From: Clostridia bacterium
Lineage (GTDB): Bacteria; Bacillota; Clostridia; Oscillospirales; RGIG7773
DNA length: 9,449 nucleotides
Direction: 5' to 3'
Assembly (NCBI GenBank): GCA_017554835.1
Contig: JAFZHO010000097.1
Coordinates: forward strand, 1 to 9,449
Below are positions 6,058 to 9,449 of the stretch, piece after piece (position 1 is the first letter of the stretch; every line of letters begins with the position of its first letter). The notes below the pieces were generated by a model. The model was not told where the DNA came from, searched no databases, and saw only the letters and a list, made by a program, of their open reading frames with translations. The translations under genes and the position numbers were made by a program.

Positions 6058-7203
6058 TTATCCTTTCCTGCCAACGAGATTTTTTCTGCAACTTTTAAGC
6101 CCGTCGATAAGCATATCAATATCTTCTTTATCGTTATCGGCACATAGAGAAATACGAAGAGCGGAATTTATTCTTTCGTTATCAAGTCCCATGGAGGTAA
6201 GCACGTGACTTTTGCCTTTGTTTTTTGAGGAGCAGGCAGATCCCGCAGAAACAAAAACGTTCATTGACTCGAGATGATGAAGCATTACCTCGGATTGAAG
6301 ATTCATAACCGATATATTTAATATATGATTAGCGCCGTCTGATGGTGAATTTATTTTAATATCAGAAATTTCCGAAAGTCGATTGATAAGATAAGCCCTA
6401 AGCTCTTTGATATATTCAAAGTTCTCTCTTATGCTTTCATACCCTTTTTTTGCCGCAGCAGAAAAAGCCGCAATTCCCGGCATATTCTGAGTGCCGCTAC
6501 GGATATTCTGCTCCTGCTCACCGCCAAAAACGGTGGTGGAGATAATATTCTTATCCTTTATATATAATGCGCCGCATCCTTTCATCCCGTGGATTTTATG
6601 GGCGCTGATAGTTACCAGATCTGCCCCGTAGGAAGTGGGGTTAAAAGGAATTTTTAAATATCCCTGCACCGCATCTATATGAAAAAGAGCGGGAGAGGAT
6701 TTTGCTTTTATTATATCCTTTATAAATTTGCAGGGTAAAATTTCTCCCGTTTCGTTATTAACAAGCATACAGGAAACAAGAATAGTATTTTCGTCAATTT
6801 CTTTTTGAAATTCAGAAACAGGGATTTTTCCGTCTTTATCGGGTTTTATATAAACTACCTGAAAATCCTTTTCCAGCTCTTTGAAGCAGTTTAAAACGGA
6901 AGGATGCTCAATAGAGGTAGTTATAATTTTATTTCCCTCGCGGCGTTTTTTCTTAACTGCGCCGAATATGGCTATATTATTGCTTTCCGTTCCACCTGAG
7001 GTGAAAATTATATTACTTCTTTCGCAGGATAAAGTCTCGCCTATAATAGATTTGGAAAGAGATAACTGCTTTTCTGCATTAACTCCGAGACAGTGGAGAG
7101 AAGACGGGTTGCCGAAGTTTATATTCATCATTTCGACTGCGGCTGATATTGCCTCGTCGCAGACTTTTGTTGTTGCGCTATTATCAAGATAAGCCATATT
7201 CAT
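6058..7203 (-). CDS. iscS: Cysteine desulfurase (NifS/IscS family), ThiI partner
   Basis: 381 residues, a class V aminotransferase-fold PLP enzyme that removes sulfur from cysteine and carries it as a persulfide. Visible family features: AYLDNSATT at the N-terminus, SGGTESNN (69-76), H100, D177 and Q180 (FHIDAVQG), PLP lysine K203 (SAHKIHG), GGEQEQNIRSGT (227-238) and catalytic C324 in SAGSACSS. These numbers sit three or four below those of E. coli IscS, so nothing is missing. No scaffold or Fe-S genes are nearby; thiI follows at five bases, which points to a dedicated sulfur donor for tRNA thiolation, like NifZ beside ThiI in Bacillus. The start is uncertain among ATGs at 7212, 7203 and 7197; 7203 is nine bases after AGGA and preferred. 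The symbol is family-level only. Confidence 0.92.
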   Translation of the reverse strand: MNMAYLDNSATTKVCDEAISAAVEMMNINFGNPSSLHCLGVNAEKQLSLSKSIIGETLSCERSNIIFTSGGTESNNIAIFGAVKKKRREGNKIITTSIEHPSVLNCFKELEKDFQVVYIKPDKDGKIPVSEFQKEIDENTILVSCMLVNNETGEILPCKFIKDIIKAKSSPALFHIDAVQGYLKIPFNPTSYGADLVTISAHKIHGMKGCGALYIKDKNIISTTVFGGEQEQNIRSGTQNMPGIAAFSAAAKKGYESIRENFEYIKELRAYLINRLSEISDIKINSPSDGANHILNISVMNLQSEVMLHHLESMNVFVSAGSACSSKNKGKSHVLTSMGLDNERINSALRISLCADNDKEDIDMLIDGLKSCRKNLVGRKG

Positions 7204-7235
7204 AAAAATCATTTCCTATTATATATTATCTATAT

Positions 7236-7264
7236 ATTTTACTATAAATTTTGATTTTTTTCAA
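7236..7264 (-). promoter_or_regulatory. Promoter of the desulfurase-thiI-ymdB operon
   Basis: On the minus strand TTGAAA (7264-7259), a 17-base AT-rich spacer and TAAAAT (7241-7236) match the housekeeping sigma consensus well and lie about 33 bases before the preferred start at 7203. No binding site for a regulator is apparent, and no thiamine riboswitch is visible. Confidence 0.65.
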
Positions 7265-7265
7265 A

Positions 7266-7294
7266 TAAAAAAACAGGTAGCGTGGCTACCTGTT
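7266..7294 (-). terminator. Terminator of the glycosyltransferase gene, containing its stop codon
   Basis: Read on the minus strand, a 10-bp stem (aacaggtagc / gctacctgtt) with a three-base loop is followed by six T residues. The left arm is made of the last codons and the TAG stop (7288-7286) of the upstream gene, so the transcript ends almost at the stop codon. It also ends just before the operon promoter at 7264, which keeps the two units separate. Confidence 0.88.
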
Positions 7295-8398
7295 AAAATT
7301 CAGAATAAAGTCGCAGATATCTTCAGCTGCGTTTTTATTAATTTCTCTTTGCTGGGCTTCAAGCATTTCGTTTCTTGCCTGCTCGTTTCTGATAAGTTTC
7401 GCCGCAGCGGATAACTGGTTACTTATATCCGTATCATAAAAAGCAAGACCTTTTTCCTTGAAGAATTCGGCATTTTTCGCCTCAACTCCGGGGATTTCCT
7501 CGGTGAGAATAATGGGAATATTTTTTATCGCCGCCTCGGTAGAGGTCTGGGCACCGGGCTTTGTAAATAAAACGTCGCAAGCATCCATATAAAGAGGGAT
7601 TCTTTTTGAATATCCTTTGATATAAACGTTTTTCTGACGGGCAAATCTGCTTCGAAGAGAGGATTTCATTCTCTTATTGATTCCGCCCATAACAACGATA
7701 TTAACCTTATTCTTATAATTATTAAGGATAGAAACGATAAGGGAACCGATATTTCCGTAGCCCATGCTTCCCGTCATAATAAGATACATTGGCTTATCCT
7801 GCTCGATTTCGAGAATTTCTCTTGCAGTAAGCTTATCGGTTTTTTCAAGAAAATCTGATTTTACAGGGATTCCAAGAGGGAAAAGTTTCTCCTCGGGAAT
7901 TCCTTTTGAAATAAAATCTGATGCGATATCTTTATGGGCGATTATATAAGCATCAAGATGGGTTTCTTCCCATAAGGGCGCCGGAGCATAGTCTGCAACT
8001 ATGCCAACGCAATGGGTATTGATGCGCTTTTCTTCTTTTAAAGAGGAGAGGGCTTGAGCGGGAAAAAGATGGGTCGTTATAACCATATCATAGCCGTTGT
8101 CGATTATGAAGTTATATAGTTCCTCTTTATATTTTTCGTTGGCCTTATAAACGGGGGATTTTATTTTCTTAAAAGAAAGAAACTCGCCCAGTTTATAAAT
8201 TGCACCAAGAATCTTTGGTATATAAGTAGTTATTAAGTTATATGCACTGCCGACTGCACGGGGAGCTTTTTCGTCTGCAAAGGAAAGACCATCCTCAAAA
8301 TCACAATCAATTTTGCGTTTTTTGAGGCCTTCGTATATTGCCTGACCTGCCTCGTTATATCCTTGGCCCGTTGTGCAGGATAGTATCAAAACTTTCAT
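7286..8398 (-). CDS. GT28 / MGDG-synthase-type glycosyltransferase
   Basis: 370 residues of a GT-B fold. The N-terminal half has the MGDG synthase pattern (VLILSCTTGQGYNEAGQAI, then a helix-rich region and MVITTHLFPAQAL, GIVADYAP). The C-terminal half is a glycosyltransferase-28 domain with MYLIMTGSMGYGN (~205-217), VVMGG, and the donor-binding FTKPGAQTSTEAAIKNIPII followed by PGVEAKNAEFF. Relatives such as UgtP glucosylate diacylglycerol at the inner membrane face to make glycolipids and the lipoteichoic acid anchor. The usual His of the GGGH/GQGH loop is Tyr here. There is no signal peptide; a peripheral membrane enzyme is likely. Start ATG 8398 follows AAAGGTGA; the longer frame to 8470 would begin upstream of its own promoter. 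The sugar and lipid acceptor cannot be told from sequence. Confidence 0.85.
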   Translation of the reverse strand: MKVLILSCTTGQGYNEAGQAIYEGLKKRKIDCDFEDGLSFADEKAPRAVGSAYNLITTYIPKILGAIYKLGEFLSFKKIKSPVYKANEKYKEELYNFIIDNGYDMVITTHLFPAQALSSLKEEKRINTHCVGIVADYAPAPLWEETHLDAYIIAHKDIASDFISKGIPEEKLFPLGIPVKSDFLEKTDKLTAREILEIEQDKPMYLIMTGSMGYGNIGSLIVSILNNYKNKVNIVVMGGINKRMKSSLRSRFARQKNVYIKGYSKRIPLYMDACDVLFTKPGAQTSTEAAIKNIPIILTEEIPGVEAKNAEFFKEKGLAFYDTDISNQLSAAAKLIRNEQARNEMLEAQQREINKNAAEDICDFILNFNR

Positions 8399-8432
8399 AT
8401 TATCACCTTTTGGGTTTTTATTTACATATAAT

Positions 8433-8461
8433 ATAATATCATAACATGAAAAATTTTTCAA
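8433..8461 (-). promoter_or_regulatory. Promoter of the glycosyltransferase gene
   Basis: On the minus strand TTGAAA (8461-8456), 17 bases and TATTAT (8438-8433) form a good housekeeping promoter 34 bases before ATG 8398. Its position argues for that start over the longer reading frame. Confidence 0.6.
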
Positions 8462-8470
8462 ATTTCTCAA

Positions 8471-8791
8471 AAAAGGGGATCATTTTGAGGCAAAAAGTCT
8501 TATATAATTTTGACAAAATTTCAAAAATCATTTTTTGTTACGTTAGCATAATTCATATAAAATTTTACATAATATAACAACAAATTACAAAATATACCAC
8601 TTTATAAAACTTGAAAAAATTTTTTCGGAAGGTAAAATTCTCTGAATTTTGTGAAAAAATCGAAAAAATCGCAAAAATATAAAAAATAACCCTCAAAAAC
8701 TCCAAAATCCTTTGAAATCCTCTGTTTTTGCATAAAATACTGCATTTTTGACGGAAAAATCGAGGTCGAAAGGGCAAAATTAACGGCAAAC
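8471..8791. other. AT-rich divergent intergenic region
   Basis: About 320 bases between the divergent glycosyltransferase and wall-protein promoters hold no gene that I can support. The sequence is very AT-rich with many A and T tracts of five to seven bases. A long minus-strand frame crosses it but has no ribosome site and overlaps the wall-protein gene antisense. Short related words recur towards the right end: gtttttgcat at 8724-8733, its inverse atgcaaaaac at 8819-8828, and tgcatttttga at 8741-8751 and 8793-8803. The last of these overlaps the -35 box of the next promoter. I see no terminator, tRNA or riboswitch core here. Confidence 0.5.
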
Positions 8792-8820
8792 TTGCATTTT
8801 TGAAAATGGTATGGTATAAT
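8792..8820 (+). promoter_or_regulatory. Extended -10 promoter of the wall-protein gene
   Basis: TTGCAT (8792-8797), exactly 17 bases, then a perfect TATAAT (8815-8820) preceded by TGG, giving an extended -10 element. It is the best promoter in the window and predicts a start near 8827, leaving a leader of about 90 bases. Confidence 0.75.
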
Positions 8821-8916
8821 GCAAAAACCTTGAGCATAAAATTTTTGCTCGGTGAATAAAAAGAGAAACAAAAACCATATAATAAATTTAAAACTACCGT
8901 TAGGAGAAAAATTTTT
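8821..8916 (+). other. 5' leader of the wall-protein gene with a small hairpin
   Basis: The predicted leader contains an imperfect hairpin (gagca / tgctc, 8832-8850, with AT pairing inside) and then an A-rich single-stranded stretch to the ribosome site AGGAG at 8902-8906, ten bases before ATG 8917. There is no T run after the hairpin, so it is not a terminator. It does not show the conserved core of the c-di-AMP (ydaO) riboswitch often found before genes of this kind. Confidence 0.35.
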
Positions 8917-9449
8917 ATGGGTATAAAAAGAATACTTGAGACGGTATCACGTGGCGAATTCAAAGTTAATAAAAGAGTTATACCGCTCGTATTATTGATT
9001 ATAATCTCTTCTGCTTTTATAAGCGTTTCGGCAGAATCTATAAACACAATAAGTCTTTGCGTATATGGACAGACGAGAGAGATTATAACCTCAGATTCAA
9101 ATCTTGAGGAAATTTTAGAGCAAGAAAAACTGAATATTTCAAAAAACGATAAGATAGAGTTTTCTCCCGTTGAAGATGGAAAAGGCAGTATCAACGTTAT
9201 AAAAAGATACCAGGTTACCGTTAAATCAGATAAAACGGTTTCTAAATTTCTTATTGAAAAAGGAACGGTAAAGGACGCAGTTTCATATTCGGGGATTAGT
9301 TATAATCCTTCGACTCAGCTTCTTAATATGAAAGAGGACGAGGGTATAACAAAGGATGTAACCATCGAAATAACGGAAAAGCCAAAGCCAAAACCCGTGG
9401 TGGTAGAAAAACCAAAGACGGAAGAAAAGAAAGAGACAACAAAAAAAGA
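8917..9449 (+). CDS. YabE-like cell-wall protein with DUF348 (ubiquitin-like) repeats, partial
   Basis: The frame is open from ATG 8917 to the window edge (177 codons). Residues 1-20 are basic (GIKRILETVSRGEFKVNKR). Residues ~21-40 are a hydrophobic membrane segment or uncleaved signal (VIPLVLLIIISSAFISV). Two repeats then follow with the DUF348 pattern of a beta strand, 'T-x-x-[TS]-V-x-x-[FL]-L', and 'G-x-x-x-x-x-x-D': about 46-83 (ISLCVYGQTREIITSDSNLEEIL) and about 94-150 (YQVTVKSDKTVSKFLIEKGTVKDAV). From ~155 comes a Pro/Lys/Glu linker (TEKPKPKPVVVEKPK). In YabE/YocH and Rpf-type proteins these repeats precede a G5 and a 3D catalytic domain that cuts peptidoglycan, so the missing part is probably G5 or 3D. 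It would act in the wall, outside the membrane. Catalytic activity cannot be judged from this fragment. Confidence 0.8.
   Translation, partial: MGIKRILETVSRGEFKVNKRVIPLVLLIIISSAFISVSAESINTISLCVYGQTREIITSDSNLEEILEQEKLNISKNDKIEFSPVEDGKGSINVIKRYQVTVKSDKTVSKFLIEKGTVKDAVSYSGISYNPSTQLLNMKEDEGITKDVTIEITEKPKPKPVVVEKPKTEEKKETTKK

Noticed and set aside
6053..6091. Longer ThiI N-terminus
   Set aside because: It would overlap the desulfurase gene, and the family's conserved start is MKEIILCKLGE at 6052.
8821..8916. c-di-AMP riboswitch before the wall-protein gene
   Set aside because: Often found before YabE-like genes, but the leader is only ~90 bases and I do not see the conserved core.
8565..9194. 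A 209-codon minus-strand open frame
   Set aside because: It lies antisense to the confident wall-protein gene from 8917, has no ribosome site, and its Phe/Ile/Ser-rich product looks like a by-product of A-rich DNA.
1..9449. CRISPR array, tRNA, rRNA or insertion sequence
   Set aside because: No regularly spaced repeats, no cloverleaf-like sequence, no rRNA stretches and no transposase frame were seen.

Overview
The window looks like chromosome from a low-GC, spore-forming, S-layer-bearing member of the Bacillota, most likely class Clostridia. The reasons are the AT-rich sequence, strong AGGAGG-type ribosome sites, a spoVS gene, an SLH-domain protein, and a YabE-like ubiquitin-fold/G5-type cell-wall protein. 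I cannot name the species from this sequence.

Layout. (1) Positions 1-210 are the tail of an SLH-domain surface protein, closed by two tandem hairpin terminators (231-264 and 278-309). (2) Positions 378-3682 are a compact plus-strand five-gene unit of phage ancestry: a baseplate/tail-fibre-like protein, a DUF6273-type C-type-lectin-like adhesin with a possible hypervariable C-terminus, a small protein with two aromatic-rich carbohydrate-binding-like modules, a holin, and a zinc N-acetylmuramoyl-L-alanine amidase with a coiled coil and an SLH-like C-terminal domain. A bidirectional terminator (3687-3720) ends it. No capsid, terminase, tail-tube, integrase or regulator gene accompanies it, and the left neighbour is a cell-surface gene, so it looks like an orphan or domesticated tail-tip/lysis cassette or the worn edge of a prophage. 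(3) Positions 3735-7203 are minus-strand housekeeping genes in the order cysteine desulfurase, thiI, ymdB, spoVS. A well-formed promoter lies before the desulfurase and another before spoVS. Desulfurase and ThiI form a sulfur-transfer pair for tRNA 4-thiouridine. YmdB and SpoVS are a neighbour pair also seen in Bacillus. (4) Positions 7286-8398 encode a minus-strand GT28/MGDG-synthase-type glycosyltransferase with its own promoter and a terminator that includes its stop codon. (5) Positions 8399-8916 are an AT-rich divergent intergenic region with a strong extended -10 promoter driving (6) a YabE-like secreted or anchored wall protein that runs off the right edge from 8917.

The strongest leads are the orphan tail-tip/lysis cassette as a unit, the DGR-target-like C-terminus of the 965-1867 protein, and an in-frame internal start with a near-perfect Shine-Dalgarno inside the amidase gene that would release the wall-binding half alone. 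None of these is proven by the sequence. Each has a simple test given below.
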